A stretch of 64,000 nucleotides of DNA from G963422565 sp963422565 (GTDB lineage: Bacteria > Pseudomonadota > Alphaproteobacteria > MPNO01). Shown piece by piece: positions 15,919 to 23,385 of the stretch (the first letter of the stretch is position 1; every line of letters begins with the position of its first letter). The notes beneath the pieces are model-generated. The model saw only the letters and a program-made list of their open reading frames with translations. It had not been told where the DNA came from and searched no databases. The translations under genes and the position numbers were made by a program. The DNA lies in contig OY730228.1 of assembly GCA_963422565.1 (NCBI GenBank), forward strand, positions 310,001 through 374,000. Reading direction: 5' to 3'.

Positions 15919-16977
15919 ATGAGCCGAGCCCTCGACGTCAAGCCCGAGATGACCAACGCGCGCGCGGACTATTACGGCCGCATCGATGCGTACAACATGG
16001 CTCCGCTCTGGGAGGTGCTGCACAAGCTGCTTGCCAGGGAACCGGTGACCGAGGCGACGCCCTATCTCTGGAATTACGATGCGCTGCGGCCCTCGCTCAT
16101 GGAGGCGGCGGGCGTCATCTCGACCGAGGAGGCGGAACGGCGGGTGTTGATCCTCGAGAACCCGTCGATGCGGGGCCGCGCCTGCATCACCGAGGCGCTC
16201 TATGCCGGGTTGCAGCTCATCATGCCCGGAGAGGTCGCACCCACCCATCGCCACAGCCCGGCGGCCCTGCGGTTCATCGTCGAGGGGTCGCGCGCCTTCA
16301 CCGCCATCGACGGCGAGAAAGCGTATATGGAGCCCGGCGACCTGATCCTCACCCCGTCCTGGGTCTGGCACGATCATGGCCATGAAGGGACCGAGCCGGT
16401 GGTATGGCTCGACGGGCTGGACATTCCGATGGTGCGCTTCATGGGACCGGTCTTCGCCGAGCCGCACCCCGACGAATACCATGCCGCGGGCCATCCGCCC
16501 GGCGACAACCGGTCCCGCTACGGCGCCAACATGCTGCCGTTCGGAGCGGTGCTGAGGGACGAGAAGAACTCGCCCGTCTTCCATTACCCGTTCGTCGAAA
16601 CGCGCGATGCGTTGAAGACCGTCGCCGAGTCCCGCGACATCGACCCCTATCACGGGATCAAGATGGAGTATGTCAATCCGGCGAACGGAGGCCCGGCGAT
16701 GCCCACGCTGGGAACCTATATGCAGTACTTGCCGGAAGGATTCGTCGCCGAGAGCTATCGTTCGACCGCAGCCTGGGTCTATTCGGTGGTCGAAGGCAGC
16801 GGGTGGACGACCATCGGCGATGAGAGATTCGAATGGGGACCGCGCGATACCTTCGTGGTGCCGGCCTGGTACCGCCACCGCCACGAGACGGACGAGGGCG
16901 CGTTCCTGTTCAGCTTTTCCGACAAGCCGGTCCACGACAAGCTGGGCTGGTTCCGGGAGGTCCGCGGAAACACCTGA
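15919..16977 (+). CDS. Gentisate 1,2-dioxygenase (bicupin)
   Basis: 352 residues, matching the usual length. The N-terminal cupin carries the ferrous-iron ligands in PTHRHSPAALRFIVEG (His about 109 and 111) and ends with WVWHDHGHEG; the second cupin contains WYRHRHETDEGAFLFSFSD near residue 318. The stretch YLWNYDALRPSLMEAAG is characteristic of gentisate and salicylate dioxygenases. The enzyme would open gentisate to maleylpyruvate with oxygen. The next pathway enzymes, maleylpyruvate isomerase and fumarylpyruvate hydrolase, are not in the window, though the GFA gene immediately downstream (45-bp gap) belongs to another glutathione-linked family. A 1-hydroxy-2-naphthoate or salicylate specificity cannot be excluded. 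Confidence 0.83.
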   Translation: MSRALDVKPEMTNARADYYGRIDAYNMAPLWEVLHKLLAREPVTEATPYLWNYDALRPSLMEAAGVISTEEAERRVLILENPSMRGRACITEALYAGLQLIMPGEVAPTHRHSPAALRFIVEGSRAFTAIDGEKAYMEPGDLILTPSWVWHDHGHEGTEPVVWLDGLDIPMVRFMGPVFAEPHPDEYHAAGHPPGDNRSRYGANMLPFGAVLRDEKNSPVFHYPFVETRDALKTVAESRDIDPYHGIKMEYVNPANGGPAMPTLGTYMQYLPEGFVAESYRSTAAWVYSVVEGSGWTTIGDERFEWGPRDTFVVPAWYRHRHETDEGAFLFSFSDKPVHDKLGWFREVRGNT

Positions 16978-17021
16978 ACGGACCGTCTCGGAGGCGTCAC
17001 CGGGTCGAGGGGGGTGGATCG

Positions 17022-17537
17022 TTGAGACTCGAGGGTTCCTGCCATTGCGGCGCGGTGACGTTTCGCGTCGAGTCGCGCACGCCCTATCCCTACAACCACT
17101 GCTACTGCTCCAAATGCCGCAAGACCGGGGGCGGCGGTTACGGCATCAACATCATGGCCGAGTATCGGACATTGGTCATGACGGGGCAGGAGAACATCTC
17201 CGTCTACCGGTCTCGAAACAATCATCGCGGCCTCTACGAGGCGGATGGACTCGGCTATTCGCGGCGGAGCTTCTGCAAGATCTGCGGCTCGCCCCTCTGG
17301 ATCTACAATCCGCGCTATGCGGATGCGGTCTATCCCTGCGCCGCCGCCATCGACACGGATCTGCCTTCCGCACCGGCGCGGAACCACAACATGCTGGGCT
17401 ACAAGGCGGCATGGGTCCCCGTCGCCGAGGGTCCCGACGACAAGCGCCACGAGTTCTATCCCGACGAGGGGATCGAGCAGTGGCACCGCCGCCTCGGGCT
17501 CTACGAGGAAGACCGCGCGCCCGACAGCGGAGAGTGA
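17022..17537 (+). CDS. GFA (glutathione-dependent formaldehyde-activating / CENP-V) family protein
   Basis: 171 residues. The zinc-binding cysteines of the GFA fold are all present: GSCHCGAV (Cys7, Cys9), HCYCSKC (Cys27, 29, 32) and FCKICGSP (Cys85, Cys88). Family members bind glutathione adducts or act as small zinc proteins; few have a proven reaction. The TTG start at 17022 follows the purine-rich GAGGGGGGTGGA and places Cys7 where it normally lies; no ATG is available. It follows the gentisate dioxygenase gene and converges on the Rieske oxygenase gene 18 bp later. Confidence 0.8.
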   Translation: MRLEGSCHCGAVTFRVESRTPYPYNHCYCSKCRKTGGGGYGINIMAEYRTLVMTGQENISVYRSRNNHRGLYEADGLGYSRRSFCKICGSPLWIYNPRYADAVYPCAAAIDTDLPSAPARNHNMLGYKAAWVPVAEGPDDKRHEFYPDEGIEQWHRRLGLYEEDRAPDSGE

Positions 17538-17555
17538 AGGAAACGGGCCGGCGGG

Positions 17556-18551
17556 TCAGCCCGCGAGACGCTCGCGAAGAAGGCGGCGCGCCAAGACGAC
17601 CCCCGCGTCGGAATCGAGAGATGCGAGCGCTTGGTCGGGGCGCTCCGCCATGCGCCGCTGCTGCGCGTTCAGGAACGCCAAATCCTCTTCGAAGGTCTTG
17701 GTGACCGCCGCGGTCAGGAAATCGTCGAGCGCGCCGTCGTCGCAGGAGAAATTTCGCGCGAAGGCCCAGTAGTGGAGAACCGAGCTCTCGGTCTCCGGCG
17801 CGAGCAGGTTGACTACCCGCGTGTCGATGCCGCGGCGCGGGTCGCTGGAACCCGCCGGAACCGCGCCGGCATCGATCACGACCGCCGCCGGCGGCGCGTA
17901 CTCGATGCGCTGCCAGCGATCGACCCGGCCGGTGAAGCCGCCGAGCCTGACATAGAACGGGGAGGGCGCGGTATCGTTCATCTCCCGCACCACCCGGACC
18001 ACGCCGTCGACCCTTTCCGAGGTCACCGGGGTCTTGGCGACATCGTCGGTGCCTATGGTGCTTCGGTGGACGAAGGTCGTATGGGACAGGTCGAGCAGGT
18101 TGTCGATCAGGAGGCGGTAATCGCAGCCGTAGCGGATCGCTCCGTGCGGAGCCCGCCAAGCCGGGTCGTCGAGCCAGGGAAGCGCGGGAACGGCGTCGGG
18201 AGTGGCGGCATCGGGGTCGCCCGGCCATATCCATACCAGCCCCCAGCGCTCGATCGTCGGGTAGGCGGTCGCATCGAGCCCGCGCGGCGGCACGGCCTGG
18301 CCTGGCACCTTCATGCAACGGCCGTCGACCGCAAACTCCAGGCCGTGATAGCCGCAGCACAGACGCTCGCCCACGACCCGGCCGAGCGACAGCGGCACCA
18401 TCCGGTGCGGGCAGCAATCGTCGAGCGCCGCCGCCTTGCCCGCCGCCGTCCGGAACAGGGCGACCGGCTTGTCGAGAATATGGCGGGTGACCGGACGATC
18501 CGAAATCTCGTCGGCCCATCCGGCAGCATACCAAGCGTTCTCCACGAACAT
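17556..18551 (-). CDS. Rieske non-heme iron oxygenase (vanillate O-demethylase oxygenase-like)
   Basis: 331 residues. The Rieske [2Fe-2S] ligands are Cys47-x-His49 in CCPHRM and Cys66-x-x-His69 in CCGYHG. The mononuclear iron site is in DNLLDLSHTTFVH near residues 148-160. Length and the single-chain layout match the VanA/phthalate dioxygenase group of ring-hydroxylating or O-demethylating oxygenases. It needs an electron-donating reductase, but no ferredoxin or VanB-type reductase is adjacent, so it must borrow one from elsewhere. Located opposite gentisate dioxygenase, it could feed that ring-cleavage step; this is inference. Confidence 0.85.
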   Translation of the reverse strand: MFVENAWYAAGWADEISDRPVTRHILDKPVALFRTAAGKAAALDDCCPHRMVPLSLGRVVGERLCCGYHGLEFAVDGRCMKVPGQAVPPRGLDATAYPTIERWGLVWIWPGDPDAATPDAVPALPWLDDPAWRAPHGAIRYGCDYRLLIDNLLDLSHTTFVHRSTIGTDDVAKTPVTSERVDGVVRVVREMNDTAPSPFYVRLGGFTGRVDRWQRIEYAPPAAVVIDAGAVPAGSSDPRRGIDTRVVNLLAPETESSVLHYWAFARNFSCDDGALDDFLTAAVTKTFEEDLAFLNAQQRRMAERPDQALASLDSDAGVVLARRLLRERLAG

Positions 18552-18601
18552 ACGGCCACCTCTCTCCAGCGCTATGGTATGACCACGACAGCGCCATCGG
18601 T

Positions 18602-19654
18602 CTAGGAAACGTCGATCACCGTGACCCAGACCCTACGCTCTCTGCCTCCGTTGATCACCGTCAGCGCGACCCGATTGCCGATTCCCGCCTCGTTCAACGC
18701 GGCGGCGAACGCGGAGATCGAGCGCACCGGCACCCCGTCGACCTCGGTGATTATATCGCCTAGCTTCCGCCGCTCCAGATCCGCGGGCCGCAGCCCCGCG
18801 ATGTCGGCCGACGATCCCGGCAGAACGCGGCTCACGACAAGGCCGCTGACACCGAGTCGGGCGATGGTCTCGTCGCTCATCACCGCGACCCCGATGCCCG
18901 GCCGAGGAACTCTGCCGTCCCGGACGAGCCGCGGGACGATCTGGTTGACAATATCGACGGGTACCGCGAACCCGATCCCCGTCGCGGTGCCGCTGTCGGA
19001 CAGGATCGCCGTGTTGACCCCGATCAGCCGCCCTGCGGAGTCGAGAAGTGGACCGCCGGAGTTCCCCGGGTTGATCGCGGCGTCGGTCTGGATGACGCCG
19101 CGCATCTCGCGGCTGTTGGCGGTCGGGAGGCGTCGGTTGAGGGCGCTGACGATCCCCGTGGTGAGCGTCCGGGACAGCCCGTAAGGGTTGCCGATCGCGA
19201 ACACGGACTGCCCCACCTTGAGATCGACCGAAGTGCCGAGCGGGATCGGCCGCAGATGGGTCCGGGTTTCGCCGAGTCGGACGACCGCAAGGTCGTAGTC
19301 CGGGGCCGTGCCCACCACGGTGGCGCGGAGGGTTTCGCCGTCGTCGAGACGCACCGCGACGCTCTCCGCGCCCTGGACGACGTGAAAGTTGGTCACCACG
19401 TGACCCACCGCGTCCCAGACGAAACCCGATCCCGCCCCGCCGGACGGCACGCTGTAGATATAGACCACCGATGGCGCGGCGCTCTGGAACAGGGTGACCG
19501 TCGAACGCTCGATGGCGGCGAGGTCGCCGCGCGGCGTCACCGCGCGCGGCGCTTCGCCGGTCAGAAACAGGTCGCGGACGAACCGGTCCCCGATATAGAT
19601 CGTCGCGAGGATGAGGATCCAAACGACCGCGTATCGGCCCCAGCGTCGGTTCAT
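18602..19654 (-). CDS. Membrane-anchored HtrA/DegS-type serine protease
   Basis: 350 residues: a single N-terminal transmembrane anchor (about 8-26, YAVVWILILATIYIG), a trypsin-like domain with triad His91 (TNFHVV), Asp121 (APDYDLAVV) and Ser199 (PGNSGGPL), and one C-terminal PDZ domain (about 240-345). One PDZ plus an uncleaved anchor is the DegS-like architecture, which acts in the periplasm on misfolded envelope proteins or anti-sigma factors. I start at ATG 19654, directly before MNRRWGRY; the frame is open upstream but that part is proline/arginine rich and lacks protein character. The gene diverges from argG over 178 bp and lies upstream of the Rieske gene. Confidence 0.87.
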   Translation of the reverse strand: MNRRWGRYAVVWILILATIYIGDRFVRDLFLTGEAPRAVTPRGDLAAIERSTVTLFQSAAPSVVYIYSVPSGGAGSGFVWDAVGHVVTNFHVVQGAESVAVRLDDGETLRATVVGTAPDYDLAVVRLGETRTHLRPIPLGTSVDLKVGQSVFAIGNPYGLSRTLTTGIVSALNRRLPTANSREMRGVIQTDAAINPGNSGGPLLDSAGRLIGVNTAILSDSGTATGIGFAVPVDIVNQIVPRLVRDGRVPRPGIGVAVMSDETIARLGVSGLVVSRVLPGSSADIAGLRPADLERRKLGDIITEVDGVPVRSISAFAAALNEAGIGNRVALTVINGGRERRVWVTVIDVS

Positions 19655-19768
19655 GATCGGGGACTCGTGGCAAGTCTCCGTCCGGGGCCGCGTTGGGCGG
19701 CCGGCGCGCGCCGCCATCATACACCGGTCGGTTCGGCGGTACGATCCGGGCGGCGGCGACGCCGTGCC

Positions 19769-19797
19769 TTGTCGGAGCGTTCCGGCCTTTCTACACT
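19769..19797 (+). promoter_or_regulatory. Sigma-70-type promoter for argG
   Basis: TTGTCG (19769-19774), a 17-bp spacer and TACACT (19792-19797) end 35 bp before the argG start codon. Spacing is optimal and the -10 box is a good match for GC-rich alphaproteobacteria. Confidence 0.55.
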
Positions 19798-19832
19798 TCG
19801 TGGTCGTTTCCCTGAGAGCCTGGGCCGCAGCG

Positions 19833-21041
19833 ATGCCGGAGACCGTCAAGAAGGTCGTTCTCGCCTATTCGGGCGGGCTGGACACGTCGGTGATCCTCAG
19901 ATGGCTTTACGAGACCTATGGCTGCGAGGTGGTGACCTTCACCGCGGATCTCGGGCAGGGGGAGGAGCTCGAGCCGGCACGGGAGAAGGCCGCCGGCGCG
20001 GGGGTGCGGGAAATCCATATCGAGGATCTGCGCGAGGAGTTCGTGCGTGATTTCGTGTTCCCCATGTTCCGCGCCAACGCGATCTATGAAGGGAACTATC
20101 TGCTCGGGACCGCGATCGCGCGCCCCCTGATCGCCAAGCGGCAGATCGAGATCGCGGAACTCTGCGGGGCCGACGCAGTGAGTCACGGCGCGACCGGCAA
20201 AGGGAACGATCAGGTCCGATTCGAGCTCGCCTATTACGCGCTCAATCCCGACATCAAGGTCGTCGCGCCCTGGCGCGAGTGGACGCTCGATTCGAGGACC
20301 AGCCTGCTCGACTACGCCGAGAAGCATCAGATACCGATCGCCGGCGGTCGGCAGGGCGACCCCCCCTATTCGGTAGACGCGAACCTGCTCCACACCTCCT
20401 TCGAAGGGCGCGCTCTCGAGGATCCCTGGGTCGAGCCCGATGAAGCGATGTTTCTGCGCAGCGTCGCGCCGGAGACGGCGCCCGACCGTCCGCAGGTCGT
20501 CGAGATCGCTTTCGAACGGGGCGATCCGGTGGCGGTCGACGGCGAAGCGCTGGGCCCGGCCGCCTTGCTCGAACGGCTCAACCGGCTCGGCGGCGCGCAC
20601 GGGATCGGCCGGTTGGACCTTGTGGAGAACAGATATGTGGGCATGAAGTCCCGCGGCGTCTACGAGACGCCCGGCGGGACGATCCTGCACCGCGCGCACC
20701 GTGCGATGGAGAGCCTGACGCTCGACCGGGAGGCAGCCCACCTCAAGGACGAGCTGATGCCCCGCTACGCGTCCCTGATCTATAACGGCTACTGGTTCTC
20801 GCCAGAGCGCCTCATGCTGCAGGCGCTGATCGACGAGAGTCAGCGCCATGTCGCCGGCACGGTACGCCTCAAGCTCTACAAGGGAAGCGTCCGCGCCGTC
20901 GGGCGGCGCTCGCCGAAGAGCCTCTATTCCGAAGCGCATGTGACGTTCGAAGCAGATCGGGTCTACGATCAGAGCGATGCCGAAGGCTTCATCCGCCTCA
21001 ACTCCCTCCGCCTGAAGCTGCTCCGGCGGCGGGGCGACTGA
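19833..21041 (+). CDS. argG: Argininosuccinate synthase
   Basis: 402 residues, the usual length. Joins citrulline and aspartate with ATP in arginine biosynthesis (cytoplasm, homotetramer). The ATP pyrophosphatase P-loop AYSGGLDTSVI is at residues 10-20, with HGATGKGNDQVRFE and the citrulline/aspartate-binding GNYLLGTAIARPL also clear. Start ATG 19833 sits just ahead of the conserved KKVVLAYSGG. It is monocistronic with its own promoter and ends convergent to folD with a 15-bp gap. Confidence 0.96.
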   Translation: MPETVKKVVLAYSGGLDTSVILRWLYETYGCEVVTFTADLGQGEELEPAREKAAGAGVREIHIEDLREEFVRDFVFPMFRANAIYEGNYLLGTAIARPLIAKRQIEIAELCGADAVSHGATGKGNDQVRFELAYYALNPDIKVVAPWREWTLDSRTSLLDYAEKHQIPIAGGRQGDPPYSVDANLLHTSFEGRALEDPWVEPDEAMFLRSVAPETAPDRPQVVEIAFERGDPVAVDGEALGPAALLERLNRLGGAHGIGRLDLVENRYVGMKSRGVYETPGGTILHRAHRAMESLTLDREAAHLKDELMPRYASLIYNGYWFSPERLMLQALIDESQRHVAGTVRLKLYKGSVRAVGRRSPKSLYSEAHVTFEADRVYDQSDAEGFIRLNSLRLKLLRRRGD

Positions 21042-21056
21042 TCGGCGGCGGGCGGG

Positions 21057-21947
21057 TCAGATCTCCGGCGTCCCGAGCCCCCGGCGGCGGCATGCGGCGA
21101 TGGTCGTGTTGCGCAGCAGGCAGGCGATGGTCATCGGACCCACGCCCCCGGGCACCGGGGTAACGGCCCCGGCCACCCCGAGCGCGGCCTCGAAATCCAC
21201 GTCTCCGATCAGGCGGCTCTTCCCGTCCGCGTCCGGGACCCTGTTGATGCCCACGTCGATGACAACGGCGCCCGGCTTGATCCAGCCGCCTTCCACCATT
21301 CTCGGCCTGCCGGCGGCGGCGATCACGATGTCGGCGGCGCGGCATTTCCCGGGCAGATCGCGAGTTCTCGAGTGGGCGAGGGTAACCGTGCAGTTCGCCC
21401 GGAGCAGGAGCTGGGCGATCGGCTTGCCGACGATATTGGAACGGCCGATCACGAGTGCGTCGAGCCCCTCAAGGTCGGGCCGCACGCTTCGTAGGAGACT
21501 CATGCAGCCCTGCGGGGTGCAGGGGACCAGACTCTCGCGCCCGGAGGCCAGCCGCCCGGCGTTCATCGGGTGAAACCCGTCGACGTCCTTGTCCGGGTCG
21601 ACCGCGGCGAGGACGGGTTCGGCGGAGACCGTCGCCGGCAACGGGAGCTGGACGAGGATGCCGTCGATCTCGGGGTCCCGGTTCAACGACTCGATCCGGT
21701 CCAGCAGATCCCGGGTTCCGGTCTCCGCCGGAAGGTCGTTTGCGACCGACCTTATCCCGACTTCGCGGCATGCGCGGATCTTGTTACGGATATAGACCCG
21801 GCTCGCCGCATCCTCGCCGACGAGGACGGTGGCGAGCCCGGGGGTGCAGCCGCGATCCCGTATCGCCGCCACCGCCGCCGCGATGCGGGCGCGCATGGCC
21901 CGGGAGGCAGCGGCCCCGTCGATCAGACGTGCGCCGGACGGCAGCAA
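21057..21947 (-). CDS. folD: Bifunctional methylenetetrahydrofolate dehydrogenase/cyclohydrolase
   Basis: 296 residues. Interconverts 5,10-methylene-THF and 10-formyl-THF with NADP. Family marks: YIRNKIRACREVGI with the catalytic lysine, DGILVQLPLP, KDVDGFHPMNAG, and the dinucleotide-binding GRSNIVGKPIAQLL; near the C-terminus TPVPGGVGPMTIACL. The start is a TTG at 21947, since ARLIDGAAAS aligns with the usual N-terminus and no ATG or GTG precedes it. Only 7 bp separate it from the yggT stop, indicating co-transcription. Confidence 0.93.
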   Translation of the reverse strand: MLPSGARLIDGAAASRAMRARIAAAVAAIRDRGCTPGLATVLVGEDAASRVYIRNKIRACREVGIRSVANDLPAETGTRDLLDRIESLNRDPEIDGILVQLPLPATVSAEPVLAAVDPDKDVDGFHPMNAGRLASGRESLVPCTPQGCMSLLRSVRPDLEGLDALVIGRSNIVGKPIAQLLLRANCTVTLAHSRTRDLPGKCRAADIVIAAAGRPRMVEGGWIKPGAVVIDVGINRVPDADGKSRLIGDVDFEAALGVAGAVTPVPGGVGPMTIACLLRNTTIAACRRRGLGTPEI

Positions 21948-21954
21948 ACCGTTC

Positions 21955-22257
21955 TCAAACCCCCAGCTCGAACGACAGGCGGCGAAGTACGTCGCGAACG
22001 AACCAGATCCCGAGGAGCAGGACGATTGGCGAGATATCGAGACCGCCGAAATTCGGCAGGAAACGCCGGATCGGCGCCAGAAACGGTTCCGTCAGCCGGT
22101 CGAGCATGTCGGCGACCATGTAGACGATGCGGTTCGTGGTGTTGACGATATTGAACGAGATCAGCCAGCTCATGGCGACCGCGAAGATCAAGACCCAGAC
22201 GAACAGGCCGAGCAGGATGTCGATCAGTCCGAACAGGGGGCCGAGAATCACATGCAT
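21955..22257 (-). CDS. YggT family membrane protein
   Basis: 100 residues with two hydrophobic helices (LFGLIDILLGLFVWVLIFAV and SPIVLLLGIWFVRDVL) flanking a conserved cytoplasmic-side loop VDMLDRLTEP-like segment, here ADMLDRLTEPFLAPIRRFLP. The family is found in bacteria and chloroplasts, where it is linked to membrane organisation and osmotic or division functions; no reaction is known. Start ATG 22257 gives the typical short N-terminus. It lies between tRNA-Arg and folD on the minus strand. Confidence 0.85.
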   Translation of the reverse strand: MHVILGPLFGLIDILLGLFVWVLIFAVAMSWLISFNIVNTTNRIVYMVADMLDRLTEPFLAPIRRFLPNFGGLDISPIVLLLGIWFVRDVLRRLSFELGV

Positions 22258-22305
22258 GGTCGCCGTCGCCCGTGCCGGCCGAAGGTCGGCCGCGAGGTTG
22301 CATCT

Positions 22306-22381
22306 TGGCGCGCCCGGCACGATTCGAACGTGCGACCTCTGGCTTCGGAGGCCAGCGCTCTATCCCCTGAGCTACGGGCGC
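22306..22381 (-). tRNA. tRNA-Arg (anticodon CCG)
   Basis: Read on the minus strand the acceptor GCGCCCG (22381-22375) pairs with CGGGCGC (22316-22310). The D arm is AGCTCAGGGG, the anticodon stem/loop CTGGC-CTCCGAA-GCCAG gives anticodon CCG (reads CGG), and the T arm contains CGTTCGAATCG. Discriminator G and CCA (22308-22306) are encoded. Confidence 0.95.
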
Positions 22382-22390
22382 GGCGCGCCG

Positions 22391-22419
22391 AACATACGCA
22401 ACCGTCCGGGCGGGCGCAA
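22391..22419 (-). promoter_or_regulatory. Sigma-70-type promoter for tRNA-Arg
   Basis: On the minus strand TTGCGC (22419-22414), a 17-bp spacer and TATGTT (22396-22391) end nine bases before the mature tRNA 5' end. It may also serve yggT and folD downstream. Confidence 0.6.
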
Positions 22420-22437
22420 TTTTCCGGGCGTCCGATC

Positions 22438-22580
22438 GGCAGTTTTCGTCTTGGCGTCCCGGCGGCAGGCCTCCGCCGGTATCCCGCGCCAAGGAATCCC
22501 CACCCAGACCCTCCGGCTCGAAGGGGGAAGGGGAGGGGTCTTCCGGCTTGCCGGTCGCGGTTCCCAAAATGAGATCTGCC
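22438..22580. repeat. Intergenic element A with imperfect terminal inverted repeats
   Basis: A 143-bp element whose ends are GGCAGTTTTCGTCTTGGCG (22438-22456) and, inverted, GGCAGATCTCATTTTGGGA (22580-22562); 13 of 19 positions agree. The same ends occur around 54.3-54.5 kb (element B), where the left ends agree at 14 of 19 and the right ends at 15 of 19 positions. The interior has a GC-rich purine/pyrimidine block (CCCTCCGGCTCGAAGGGGG). It encodes no protein and lies between tRNA-Arg and the zinc-finger gene. Resembles a MITE or palindromic intergenic repeat. Confidence 0.55.
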
Positions 22581-22735
22581 TGCGTCGGATGGTGCCGCGG
22601 ACGCCCCGTCGAACCCGTGCCGGTCATGGGCGAGGGGCGTCGAGCCCATCTGCGCGAGGCGAGCCGCCGAGCGGCTCCGTCGGCGACGGCGATTCGGTCG
22701 GTTTCGTGCCGTGCGCCGCGGGCAGGAAGGCGCGG

Positions 22736-22763
22736 TTGATCGCGGATCGGCTTCCGCTATCAT
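22736..22763 (+). promoter_or_regulatory. Sigma-70-type promoter for the zinc-finger gene
   Basis: TTGATC (22736-22741), a 16-bp spacer and TATCAT (22758-22763) lie 38 bp before the start codon. GTGGAG (22784-22789) is a plausible ribosome site. Apart from this and element A, the 420-bp space 22382-22801 shows nothing else. Confidence 0.5.
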
Positions 22764-22801
22764 CCGCCCTGCCCGGACAATGTGGAGTAACGGCGCAACC
22801 G

Positions 22802-22999
22802 ATGGATCGAGCGATCACCCCCCCCGAAATCGTCGAAGTCGACAAGCCCGAGGTTTCCTGCGATGGCGGCGGCCCGCTGGGCCATCCCAAGGTCTATCTG
22901 AGCCTCGCCGCGGGCGGCCGCGTCGAATGCCCGTACTGCGACAGAATGTTCGTGTTCAAACTAGGCGGCGCTGCGGGACCGTCCGCCCTCGCGAAGTGA
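22802..22999 (+). CDS. Zinc-finger domain-containing protein (zf-CHCC, NDUFS6-like)
   Basis: 65 residues. The zinc ligands are Cys20, His28, Cys43 and Cys46 (VECPYCDRMF), the CHCC pattern of PF10276. This domain is shared with the small mitochondrial complex I subunit NDUFS6, and in alphaproteobacteria it is thought to be the ancestral NADH dehydrogenase-associated protein. The frame is open far upstream, but only the part from ATG 22802 has protein character and is preceded by a promoter. Its stop abuts that of trxA (22999/23000). Confidence 0.85.
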   Translation: MDRAITPPEIVEVDKPEVSCDGGGPLGHPKVYLSLAAGGRVECPYCDRMFVFKLGGAAGPSALAK

Positions 23000-23320
23000 T
23001 CAGAGAGTATCCTCGATCCATTCTATGAGCTTGGACTTGGGCAGGGTGCCGACCTTGGTCGCCGCCAACTCGCCGTCCTTGAAGAGCATCAGCGTCGGGA
23101 TGCCGCGGACGCCGAACTTCGTCGGAGTTATGGGATTCTCGTCGATATTGAGCTTGGCGACGGCGACCCGCCCTTCCATCTCGGTCGAAATTTCCTCGAG
23201 AGCCGGCGCGATCTGCTTGCAGGGGCCGCACCATTCCGCCCAGAAATCGACCACCACCGGGACGTCCGCACCGAGAACATCGACGTCGAAGGACTCGTCC
23301 GATATCGCTTTCGTCGCCAT
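23000..23320 (-). CDS. trxA: Thioredoxin 1
   Basis: 106 residues with the redox site WCGPC (Cys31, Cys34), the preceding VVVDFWAEW strand and the cis-proline in RGIPTLMLFKDGE. Cytoplasmic disulfide reductase for ribonucleotide reductase and other targets. It lies 61 bp after addA at the end of the long minus-strand block but has its own promoter. Confidence 0.96.
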   Translation of the reverse strand: MATKAISDESFDVDVLGADVPVVVDFWAEWCGPCKQIAPALEEISTEMEGRVAVAKLNIDENPITPTKFGVRGIPTLMLFKDGELAATKVGTLPKSKLIEWIEDTL

Positions 23321-23357
23321 TGCGAGGCCTCGTCGGTCGCTTCTGCATGTGCTCGGA

Positions 23358-23385
23358 ATTTAGGTTCCGCCCCTCCGAGGGTCAA
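23358..23385 (-). promoter_or_regulatory. Sigma-70-type promoter for trxA
   Basis: Minus-strand TTGACC (23385-23380), a 16-bp spacer and CTAAAT (23363-23358), 37 bp ahead of the trxA start. The -35 box overlaps the addA stop codon region. Confidence 0.5.
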
